Of a DNA stretch of 64,000 nt, positions 16,919 to 24,352 are shown piece by piece. Position numbers and translations under genes: made by a program. The stretch covers positions 1 to 64,000 of the forward strand of contig JAILLY010000102.1 of NCBI GenBank assembly GCA_024692905.1, in the 5' to 3' direction. The notes beneath the pieces are model-generated. The model saw only the letters and a list, made by a program, of their open reading frames with translations, was not told the origin of the DNA and made no database searches. The DNA comes from Lachnospiraceae bacterium (GTDB lineage: Bacteria; Bacillota; Clostridia; Lachnospirales; Lachnospiraceae). How positions within the stretch are numbered: the stretch's first letter is position 1; each line of letters opens with the position of its first letter.

Positions 16919-18361
16919 ATGTATGAATACAACGACAAAGAAAACGGAATGCTTTCAAGTGACAGGGAAAGGTTCGAAGCCGAAAAGAGAGCATTGAAGC
17001 AGGAGAAAAAAGATAAAAAGAACAAATGGTTTTTATGCATTTTATATGCGCTTGTATTCGGGCTCATAGCGGGCTGTGTTTTTCAGGGTGTAGGTTTTGC
17101 GACAGATGTCCTAAAGAGCAGGATCGGCCTTAAGTCTGCCGCTGTCTCGGGGACGGCCGAAGAGACCGTGGATGAGGACGAAAAGGAGGCCGAGGAGGAA
17201 GTTGAGGATAAGAAGGCTGAGGATAAGGAAGAAAAAGCTTCTACGCTCCCGGTAGCGACGACTCTCTCTTCCGAAGGCAGGCAGGATGTTGCAACTGTTG
17301 CGGCAAATGCAATGCCGTCCATCGTTTCGATAACAAACAAGAGTGTTCAGGAAGTCAGGTCATTCTTCGGCGGTGCTATCCATTCGTATGAAAGCGAGAG
17401 CGAGGGATCCGGCATAATAGTCGGAGAGAATGATGACGAACTGCTGCTCGTAACCAATAATCATGTGGTTGAAGGCTCCAAGGAACTCTCGGTATGCTTT
17501 ATTGATAATGAAGTATGCGAGGCGGTTGTAAAGGGCACAGACCCCGATAACGATCTTGCCGTTATCGCGGTGAAGATATCCGATATCAAGAAAAGTACAA
17601 TGGATAAGATCGCTGTCGCCAAACTCGGAGATTCGGATGAACTCGTGATAGGTGAGCAGGTAGTTGCGATAGGCAATGCACTCGGTTACGGACAGTCGGT
17701 GACGACAGGAATAGTCAGTGCGCTTGAACGCAATGTTGATATTGATGATATAGCCAAGGACTTAATACAGACGGATGCGGCCATAAATCCCGGCAACAGC
17801 GGCGGCGCACTCCTTAATATGAAAGGTGAAGTGGTCGGCATCAATTCGGCCAAGTTGGCCTCGGCCCAGATAGAGGGCATGGGATATGCGATACCGATCT
17901 CAACCGCCACTCCCGTCATAGAGGAACTCATGAACCGCGAGACAAGGGAACTCGTCGATGCCAAGGATGCAAGTTATATCGGTATCTCCGGCGTTTCGGT
18001 ATCAAAAGAGATATCCGAGACCTATGATATCCCTACAGGTGTGTATGTATCGGAAGTACCCAAGGACGGACCGGCCGATAAGGCGGGCATCGTTAAGGGG
18101 GATGTCATTAAAAAGTTTGACGGCATCAGCGTATCTTCGATAAATGATATCAAGGAACAGCTCAAGTATTATAAGGCCGGCGAAAAGGTGGAAGTCATGG
18201 TCATGAGGAGCAACGGCAGCGAATATAAGGAGGTCAACGTTACGGTCACTCTCGGAAAGAAGTCCGAATCGGGTATAGAGGAGGAAGAAGAACCGGAGCA
18301 GGAAAGCGGTCAGAGCGGTGAGACATATTACATAGATCCGTTCTCCATATTCGGGTATTGA
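16919..18361 (+). CDS. htrA: HtrA/DegP-like trypsin-type serine protease, membrane anchored, with PDZ domain
   Basis: 480 residues: basic cytosolic N-terminus, one membrane helix (about 38-62), acidic linker, trypsin-like domain and C-terminal PDZ domain. The triad is intact: His182 in N-N-H-V-V, Asp212 in D-N-D-L-A-V, Ser294 in G-N-S-G-G-A. It degrades or refolds damaged extracytoplasmic proteins. A GTG at 16916 directly before the ATG is also in frame; GGGAGG fits the ATG slightly better. The C-terminal tail after the PDZ domain is acidic. No CssRS-like regulator is adjacent. Confidence 0.94.
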   Translation: MYEYNDKENGMLSSDRERFEAEKRALKQEKKDKKNKWFLCILYALVFGLIAGCVFQGVGFATDVLKSRIGLKSAAVSGTAEETVDEDEKEAEEEVEDKKAEDKEEKASTLPVATTLSSEGRQDVATVAANAMPSIVSITNKSVQEVRSFFGGAIHSYESESEGSGIIVGENDDELLLVTNNHVVEGSKELSVCFIDNEVCEAVVKGTDPDNDLAVIAVKISDIKKSTMDKIAVAKLGDSDELVIGEQVVAIGNALGYGQSVTTGIVSALERNVDIDDIAKDLIQTDAAINPGNSGGALLNMKGEVVGINSAKLASAQIEGMGYAIPISTATPVIEELMNRETRELVDAKDASYIGISGVSVSKEISETYDIPTGVYVSEVPKDGPADKAGIVKGDVIKKFDGISVSSINDIKEQLKYYKAGEKVEVMVMRSNGSEYKEVNVTVTLGKKSESGIEEEEEPEQESGQSGETYYIDPFSIFGY

Positions 18362-18373
18362 TCAAGTTTTTCA

Positions 18374-18402
18374 TTTACTTATCTTCCAATACAATTTATA
18401 AT
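18374..18402 (+). promoter_or_regulatory. Putative promoter of the pseudokinase gene
   Basis: TTTACT (18374-18379), 17-base spacer, perfect TATAAT (18397-18402). Transcription would begin near 18409, after the upstream ATG at 18358, which argues against that ATG as a start. Confidence 0.6.
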
Positions 18403-18414
18403 GTAATCGATCAA

Positions 18415-18454
18415 GCGGGTGCCCCTTGGGGCACTCGTTTGACTATAGACGAGT
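18415..18454 (+). promoter_or_regulatory. Leader with two mutually exclusive hairpins
   Basis: Hairpin A pairs 18415-18424 with 18429-18438 (10 bp, two G-U, loop CTTG). Hairpin B pairs ACTCGT (18433-18438) with ACGAGT (18449-18454). The two share bases 18433-18438 and cannot coexist. T-rich sequence after hairpin A is short (GTTTGACT), so attenuation is possible but unproven. It could also serve as a terminator for htrA. Confidence 0.4.
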
Positions 18455-18474
18455 ATGATTCCGGAGAGAGGGAC

Positions 18475-20568
18475 ATGGAAACCAATCAGATCATTCTCAC
18501 ACCCAACATAACCATACCCAAGGGTAATTTCGATTTCGTTATGGAGGCCACTCATAACGAGCAGCTGTATCTCGGATGCCTGAATGCCGAAAAATGCATG
18601 ATGACCGATTATGATTCGTGTCTTAAGGGCATAAGGAGGTCGATCGAGATGCTCGGGATCGAGCTTGAGAAGACGAGCAGGGCAGAGGAATATAATATTT
18701 CTCCCGATGAGGCATTAAGGAGTATCTTTATCGACCTTAAAAGAGGTAAGAATAACAAAGGCGGCCATAAAGAAAGGCGCCGCATCTCCAAAAAGAATTT
18801 CTATATCCGTCACGTCGTGGATTTTGAAAAGAAAGATCATGAGGAGTACACAAAAAAACAGATATCCGATTTTGTCGGGGATTACATTTCGGCCTATCCT
18901 GAAGCACTTAATGAAGACAACAGGCCAAACCGTACCTTCCGCGATATCGCTTACGATCTGTATGCAAGATGTTCAAGACCTCTTTCGGATAAGGGATCGG
19001 GCACAAAGGAAGACAGTGCGAACCTGATAAGGTTATTCCACGGGCTTTTGTGTCTAATAAACTATGTCAGGGAACCCTACGATCCCGAACTGACTCCCAT
19101 GGATGATCTGTTCCCCGTTCCTTACGAATATTACGATGAGCTTAACCTGATAAACGGTATCAACTGCAAGATTTATGTTTCGGGCGACGGGAGCACATAT
19201 TATATGCTCAAACGTAAGGATATAGAGTATATGGATATCCTGAACCCGGAAATATACAAGATCCGTATGCAGGAACTAAACACCCTGGATATGCTCTGGG
19301 GCAGGCTTGCGGCTGTCCCGGGATATAACGGCTGCAGAACAGGCGAGGTCGGCACACATGATTACAGAAGGGCTGTATATGAATTTGCCTCAAGGCCCCA
19401 GGCACTTACCGGACGGTTCATCGAACGCCTTGACAAAAAGAGCAGAAGAGAAGAGCTTTCAAGGGGACTTATAAGGCTTATAAGGATCATGCACGATCCG
19501 GCTGTAAATATCCCGCACGGAAGGCTTAATCCCGAGTGTATTTATATCTGTGAAACGAACAGGGGACTCATGCCCTATATAGTGAGTTTCGATAATCTCC
19601 GGGCATCGGCTGCCGGAGGAGTGTTCCCGGACAGGAGTATGCTTGATGATTATTTCAACTCAATAGACATGCAGAAGTTCATTGCTCCGGAAATACGGAA
19701 TTCGCCCCCGGATACGCCCTATGATCAGAAGAGTGCGGATATATACTCATTGGGCAAGCTGATAAAATATATATACGGACATGATGAGAACAAGGTCAGG
19801 GACTATGTTGACCGGCTTATAATAAAGGATCCGTCGTCAAGGCCCAAAATAACCGAAGCGGCCAGGATGTATGACGACGAGGTCGTATATTTCGAACCCA
19901 CGGTAGTACTTGGCAATATTGTCCTGACGGAATTCCGTCTGCTGATCTTCAGTGCCTATCACGGCTTTGAGGAACATATCATAAAGGATACGGTAACGAT
20001 AGGAAGGATGTTCAGTTCATCGGGCAGGGACATAAAGGTTGATTCCCCTATAGCTTCGCGTACTCACGGGAGGTTCGTAAAGACGGATTCGGGCTTTGAG
20101 TATGTTGATATGCTCAGTACGAACGGGACATTTATAAACGGCATATTATACGGGGCCCAGAGGTCGGGGCGTCCCGAACCGAGGAAGCTTAAGCTCGGTG
20201 ATATCTTAAAGATCGATCATCCTGAGTTTGTAAAGGCTCACCGTGATGCGGTACTTATGTTCGTACTCGGACCTTCAGATCATGAAATGAAAGGTTATGC
20301 CCTTGATATAACAGAGGGAATGGATGTGGCTGTAGGACGGGAGAACGGAGATATAACACTTGCAAACAACCGGGTCTCGAAAAAGCATGCAAGATTTGTC
20401 GTCAAGGACGGTGTCCTGTATATCCAGGATCTTAACAGTACGAACGGTGTATTTGTTAACGGGAGCCGGATAGAGAGTACGGCGGTCCTTTATCAGATGG
20501 ATTGTGTAAGGATAGTGGATTATGTCTTTATCGTTTCCGGAAACAGGATATATTATTACGCTGAATGA
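18475..20568 (+). CDS. Pseudokinase-like protein with two C-terminal FHA domains
   Basis: 697 residues, no membrane helix. The middle (about 210-470) follows the layout of a protein kinase: a helix resembling the catalytic-loop region with H348-G-R-L-N-P where active kinases have HRDxKP, S371-F-D in place of DFG, A404-P-E retained, then D-I-Y-S-L-G and D-P-S-S-R-P as in subdomains IX-XI. The catalytic Asp and metal Asp are both replaced, so phosphotransfer is unlikely. Two FHA domains follow (about 505-575 and 617-690), each with G-R, a Ser/Arg-x-x-H-like turn and N-G-T/V-F-I/V-N-G. The ATG at 18475 follows GGAGAGAGGG; an ATG at 18358 lies before the promoter. It may act as a phosphothreonine-reading scaffold; link to the T7SS operon 9 kb away is speculative. 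Confidence 0.78.
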   Translation: METNQIILTPNITIPKGNFDFVMEATHNEQLYLGCLNAEKCMMTDYDSCLKGIRRSIEMLGIELEKTSRAEEYNISPDEALRSIFIDLKRGKNNKGGHKERRRISKKNFYIRHVVDFEKKDHEEYTKKQISDFVGDYISAYPEALNEDNRPNRTFRDIAYDLYARCSRPLSDKGSGTKEDSANLIRLFHGLLCLINYVREPYDPELTPMDDLFPVPYEYYDELNLINGINCKIYVSGDGSTYYMLKRKDIEYMDILNPEIYKIRMQELNTLDMLWGRLAAVPGYNGCRTGEVGTHDYRRAVYEFASRPQALTGRFIERLDKKSRREELSRGLIRLIRIMHDPAVNIPHGRLNPECIYICETNRGLMPYIVSFDNLRASAAGGVFPDRSMLDDYFNSIDMQKFIAPEIRNSPPDTPYDQKSADIYSLGKLIKYIYGHDENKVRDYVDRLIIKDPSSRPKITEAARMYDDEVVYFEPTVVLGNIVLTEFRLLIFSAYHGFEEHIIKDTVTIGRMFSSSGRDIKVDSPIASRTHGRFVKTDSGFEYVDMLSTNGTFINGILYGAQRSGRPEPRKLKLGDILKIDHPEFVKAHRDAVLMFVLGPSDHEMKGYALDITEGMDVAVGRENGDITLANNRVSKKHARFVVKDGVLYIQDLNSTNGVFVNGSRIESTAVLYQMDCVRIVDYVFIVSGNRIYYYAE

Positions 20569-20647
20569 TTTTTGCGATTTATCTTTAAACCGCGACGGAT
20601 ATGTGATAGTATAATCAGTGCATAAGGGCCTGCGTTAGGAGGCTTAT

Positions 20648-21253
20648 TTGAAAAAAGAGATATGCATACTGATCATTATCCTTTCTGTTGTCATGATATC
20701 ATTAACGGGCTGCGGCAATGACGAAGCAGTCATCGAGCTTGAGCAGGAGAGCATCAGGACCGGCATGGCAGCCGATCCGGACGAAACGGCGGACTGTGAA
20801 CCCCAAAATAACGTGACCGTATATGTATGCGGGGCGGTCAATCATCCCGGTGTTTATGAACTCCCGGAAGGTACCCGTATCGTGGATGCACTGCATGCTG
20901 CCGGGGGAATGGATCCGTTTGCGGATCATGATCATATCAATCAGGCAATGCTCCTTGAAGACGGAGCCAGGATTTATATCCCTACATCTGATGAGACTGA
21001 AGGAATTTCACCCGGGGGCGATATTTCGGGCATGGATTTATCCGCTTCGGAGGGTACGCCTGCCAGGATAAATCTGAACACGGCCGATGCTGCGCAGCTT
21101 ATGACTCTTCCCGGGATAGGTGAGGCAAAGGCAGCCCTTATAATACAGTATCGTGAGGAAAACGGCAGGTTTAATGCTATAGAGGACATAATGAAGATAA
21201 ACGGTATCAAGGAAGGGATGTTTAACAGGATCAGGGACATGATAACCGTATGA
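20648..21253 (+). CDS. comEA: ComEA-like DNA-binding lipoprotein
   Basis: 201 residues. The TTG start at 20648 follows AGGAGG by 5 bases. A signal peptide with lipobox L-T-G-C (Cys about residue 22) anchors it outside the membrane. An SLBB-like domain (V-Y-V-C-G-A-V...P-G-V-Y-E-L-P-E-G-T-R-I) precedes a helix-hairpin-helix domain with I-N-L-N-T-A-D-A and L-P-G-I-G-E-A-K-A, which bind double-stranded DNA. It captures DNA for uptake through ComEC, encoded 3.1 kb downstream. A TATAAT at 20610-20615 lies upstream, without a good -35. Confidence 0.9.
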   Translation: MKKEICILIIILSVVMISLTGCGNDEAVIELEQESIRTGMAADPDETADCEPQNNVTVYVCGAVNHPGVYELPEGTRIVDALHAAGGMDPFADHDHINQAMLLEDGARIYIPTSDETEGISPGGDISGMDLSASEGTPARINLNTADAAQLMTLPGIGEAKAALIIQYREENGRFNAIEDIMKINGIKEGMFNRIRDMITV

Positions 21254-21266
21254 AGAGAGGTATAAA

Positions 21267-21956
21267 ATGAAAGTTCTTATAGTTGATGATGAAAGGGCGA
21301 TAGTTAAGGGACTTGCATTCGGCATAAGCAATGACGGAAATGAGGTTGACTGCGCTTATGACGGTGAGGAGGCTCTTGAAAAGATAAAGTCCGGTGATCA
21401 TGATATAATCCTGCTTGATGTCATGCTTCCGGGACTTGACGGTTTTGAAGTCTGCAAAAGGGTAAGGGAGTTTTCCGATGTACCCATAATCATGCTGACT
21501 GCACGCAGCGATGATACCGATAAGATAGCCGGTCTTACCGGCGGGGCTGATGACTATGTCACCAAGCCGTTTAACATAATGGAGATAAAGGCCAGGATGG
21601 ATGCCGTTTTACGCAGGAGTGAGAGCAGGAAGGCTGCGGCAAAGCCCGGCAGTGACAGTGTACTGAATATAAGCAATATGCGTCTTGAACGTACCAATAA
21701 GCGTCTGTTCATAGACGGCAGGGAGATAAATATAACTGTCAAGGAATTTGAGGTCCTTGAACTGCTTGCATCAAACCCCGGTAAGGTCTACAGCCGTGAC
21801 AGGCTTCTTGAACTTATTTGGGGTCTCGGATATCCGGGAGGCTCAAGGACGGTGGATGTTCATGTGAGGAGGCTTCGCGAGAAGATAGAGGAGCAGCCGA
21901 GCGAACCAAAGTATGTCCAGACGAAATGGGGTGTGGGCTATTTCTTCAATGTTTAG
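21267..21956 (+). CDS. OmpR/PhoB-family response regulator
   Basis: 229 residues: receiver domain with acidic pocket D7-D8, phosphoacceptor Asp51 in L-L-D-V-M-L-P-G, Thr in M-L-T-A-R and Lys in K-P-F, then a winged-helix DNA-binding domain ending in V-R-R-L-R-E-K-I-E...K-W-G-V-G-Y-F-F. It overlaps the start of the sensor kinase gene by 8 bases. It lies 13 bases after comEA, so comEA, this system and the genes after it probably share a transcript. The regulated genes are unknown. Confidence 0.95.
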   Translation: MKVLIVDDERAIVKGLAFGISNDGNEVDCAYDGEEALEKIKSGDHDIILLDVMLPGLDGFEVCKRVREFSDVPIIMLTARSDDTDKIAGLTGGADDYVTKPFNIMEIKARMDAVLRRSESRKAAAKPGSDSVLNISNMRLERTNKRLFIDGREINITVKEFEVLELLASNPGKVYSRDRLLELIWGLGYPGGSRTVDVHVRRLREKIEEQPSEPKYVQTKWGVGYFFNV

Positions 21957-23439
21957 GGAAAGGTTTGCAAACATCAATCCGTTCAGGAGTCTTGGCCTGC
22001 GCATCTTTCTTATCATCTGCCTGGTGGGTATCCTTCCCGTCATGCTCTTAAGGAGTATAATCTTAAGGAGTTATGAGACCAGGGCACTGTCGGTAAGAGT
22101 GTCGGAGATACAGAACCAGTGTACCATCCTTGCCAACCATCTGGTGACATACGGGTATCTTACCGATCAGTCTTCAGAGACCGTAAATGCCGAACTTGAA
22201 CAGTTCTCGGCTCTGTACGACGGCCGGATAATGGTGATCGACGGTGATCTTAAGATCATAAAGGACACCTATTCCATAAGCCAGGGGAAGATCATGATCT
22301 CCGAAGAGATACTGCGCTGTTTTGACAAGACATCGATCTCCAGGCATGACAGGAAGAACAGATATATTGAATTCACCACGCCTATCAACGACATCGAGAC
22401 CGGCAGCGTCATCGGTGTCATCTTAACGAGCGTTTCCACCGACAATATTGCCGAAACGATCAAGATCATGAGCCGCAAGGCGTATCTTTTTACGATAATC
22501 GCGGCCGTTTTGACCGTATGCTTCGGCGTGTTTGTATCGATCAATCTGATAAAGCCTTTCAGGGAGGTAAATATGGCTCTTATCAGGGTGGAAGAGGGTT
22601 TCACCGATGATAAGGTTTCGGTTCCGGCTTATAATGAGACGATGGTAATATCAGAGTCATTTAACCGCCTGATGGAAAAGATGAAAACACTCGAGGCATC
22701 CAGACAGGAATTCGTTTCAAACGTATCACATGAGCTTAAGACACCGATCACGTCAATGAAGGTGCTCGCAGATTCGCTTATACAGAACGACGATGCTCCG
22801 GTTGAGATATACCGTGAGTTCATGAAGGATATAACCGAGGAGATAGACCGTGAAGACAAGATAATAAACGATCTGCTCTCACTCGTAAAGCTTGACCGTA
22901 CGTCAAACGATCTTATGAACATAACAAATGTTGACGTGAACAAAATGGTGGAGGATGTTTTAAAAAGAGTCCGCCCGATCGCAGATAAGGAAAAGGTTGA
23001 TCTTATACTTGAGAGTATACGCCCCGTGACTGCGCAGATCGACGAGATCAAGCTCTCGCTTGCCGTCATGAATGTGGTTGAGAATGCCATTAAGTATAAT
23101 AAGGAAAACGGATGGGTCAGGGTCGCGGTCGATGCGGATCATCAGTTCTTCACGATAACGGTCTCTGATTCGGGTATAGGTATTCCCGAAGAGTCACTGG
23201 CTCATATATATGAGAGGTTCTACAGGGTCGACAAGTCGCATTCGAGGATGATAGGCGGAACGGGCCTTGGGCTGGCGATCGCAAGGAATGCGATACTTAT
23301 GCATGACGGAGCAATAAGAGCGGAGAGTACAGAGGGTGTCGGAACATCGTTCATAATAAAGGTTCCGTTAAAGAGCCTTAACGTCACTACTGCCGGAAGT
23401 ATAAAGGATAATGAGGAAACTGAAGAAGAGGAAAAATAG
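21949..23439 (+). CDS. Membrane sensor histidine kinase
   Basis: 496 residues: first membrane helix about 18-40, an extracytoplasmic sensor region (about 45-175), second helix about 180-200, HAMP domain, HisKA with His261 in V-S-H-E-L-K-T-P, and an ATPase domain with N-V-V-E-N-A-I-K-Y-N, D-S-G-I-G-I-P and G-G-T-G-L-G-L-A. Start ATG at 21949 overlaps the regulator's stop, implying coupled translation; an in-frame ATG at 21913 would extend further into the regulator. It presumably phosphorylates the regulator at 21267. The architecture is like PhoR/ResE-type kinases. Confidence 0.94.
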   Translation: MFRERFANINPFRSLGLRIFLIICLVGILPVMLLRSIILRSYETRALSVRVSEIQNQCTILANHLVTYGYLTDQSSETVNAELEQFSALYDGRIMVIDGDLKIIKDTYSISQGKIMISEEILRCFDKTSISRHDRKNRYIEFTTPINDIETGSVIGVILTSVSTDNIAETIKIMSRKAYLFTIIAAVLTVCFGVFVSINLIKPFREVNMALIRVEEGFTDDKVSVPAYNETMVISESFNRLMEKMKTLEASRQEFVSNVSHELKTPITSMKVLADSLIQNDDAPVEIYREFMKDITEEIDREDKIINDLLSLVKLDRTSNDLMNITNVDVNKMVEDVLKRVRPIADKEKVDLILESIRPVTAQIDEIKLSLAVMNVVENAIKYNKENGWVRVAVDADHQFFTITVSDSGIGIPEESLAHIYERFYRVDKSHSRMIGGTGLGLAIARNAILMHDGAIRAESTEGVGTSFIIKVPLKSLNVTTAGSIKDNEETEEEEK

Positions 23440-24337
23440 AATACTGCCGATCCTGATGTTATCCCTTGTCATACAGGGGTGTTCCGGGAGTACCGGGGAT
23501 GTTGAACGTTTTAAGGTTTATTATCCCGGGAAGGACGGTGCAAAGGTCGGTTACGTGGGGATGCAGCCGGATTCCGTGGAAACGGATGCGCTTGTAGATG
23601 AGGCATTGGATGCTCTTAAGAGCCAGCCCTCCGATTATGACTTAAGGCCCGCGATACCGGATGATGTAGATGTCCTTTCGGCTGTCCTTAATGACGGACT
23701 CCTTATGATAGATTTCAGTACGGGATACCATAAACTGACCGGCAGGGAGGAGATACTTAAGAGAGCGGCAATAGTAAGGACTCTTGCGCAGATTGACGGA
23801 GTTAATGAGATTGCTTTTACCGTTGACGGTTCTCCGCTTACGGATTCAAAGGACGTGCCTGTCGGTGTGATGCGTGCCGATATGTTCATAGACAACGCCG
23901 GGGCAGAGATCAATTCTTATGAGAGGACAAGACTGGTCCTTTATTATGCCGATGCGGATGGGGACGGACTGGTCCAGACCACGGAAGCGGTGGCATATAA
24001 TTCAAATATCTCGATAGAGAAACTCGTGTGTGAACATCTTATATCGGGACCGTTGTCTTACGGCGCTCATCCCGTAACCGATCCCGGGGTTCATATCATG
24101 GCGGTGACTACCAAGGATGGGGTGTGTTATGTAAACCTCAGCAAGGAGTTTCTGGTCAAACAGGGTAAGTTGTCTGACGAGGTGGTTCTGTATTCCTTTG
24201 TCAATTCCCTTACCGAGCTCAATAACATTAATAAAGTACAGTTCATGATCGATTCGGAAACGGAGATATCATTCGGTGATCACAGTTATCTTAATGCTCC
24301 GTTCGAAAGAAATCTTGAACTTGTGGATATGCAATAA
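23411..24337 (+). CDS. Lipoprotein with two GerMN domains
   Basis: 308 residues. The N-terminus is basic, then hydrophobic, ending in V-I-Q-G-C, an acceptable lipobox. Two copies of a GerMN-type domain follow (about 40-150 and 170-290), recognised by L-I-D-F-S and V-N-L-S-K-E-F strands with helices ending in the N-S-L-T-E-L/N-K-V-Q-F-M-I-D-S pattern. GerM proteins work at the septum or in spore formation and germination. It overlaps the kinase gene by 29 bases and is likely co-transcribed with it, so the two-component system may monitor the envelope process in which this lipoprotein acts. Confidence 0.82.
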   Translation: MRKLKKRKNRILPILMLSLVIQGCSGSTGDVERFKVYYPGKDGAKVGYVGMQPDSVETDALVDEALDALKSQPSDYDLRPAIPDDVDVLSAVLNDGLLMIDFSTGYHKLTGREEILKRAAIVRTLAQIDGVNEIAFTVDGSPLTDSKDVPVGVMRADMFIDNAGAEINSYERTRLVLYYADADGDGLVQTTEAVAYNSNISIEKLVCEHLISGPLSYGAHPVTDPGVHIMAVTTKDGVCYVNLSKEFLVKQGKLSDEVVLYSFVNSLTELNNINKVQFMIDSETEISFGDHSYLNAPFERNLELVDMQ

Positions 24338-24352
24338 TACAGGGAGGATCTT

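Noticed and set aside
18358..18474. N-terminal extension of the pseudokinase gene from an ATG overlapping the htrA stop
   Set aside because: A good promoter (18374-18402) and leader hairpins lie inside this stretch, and a strong ribosome site precedes the ATG at 18475.
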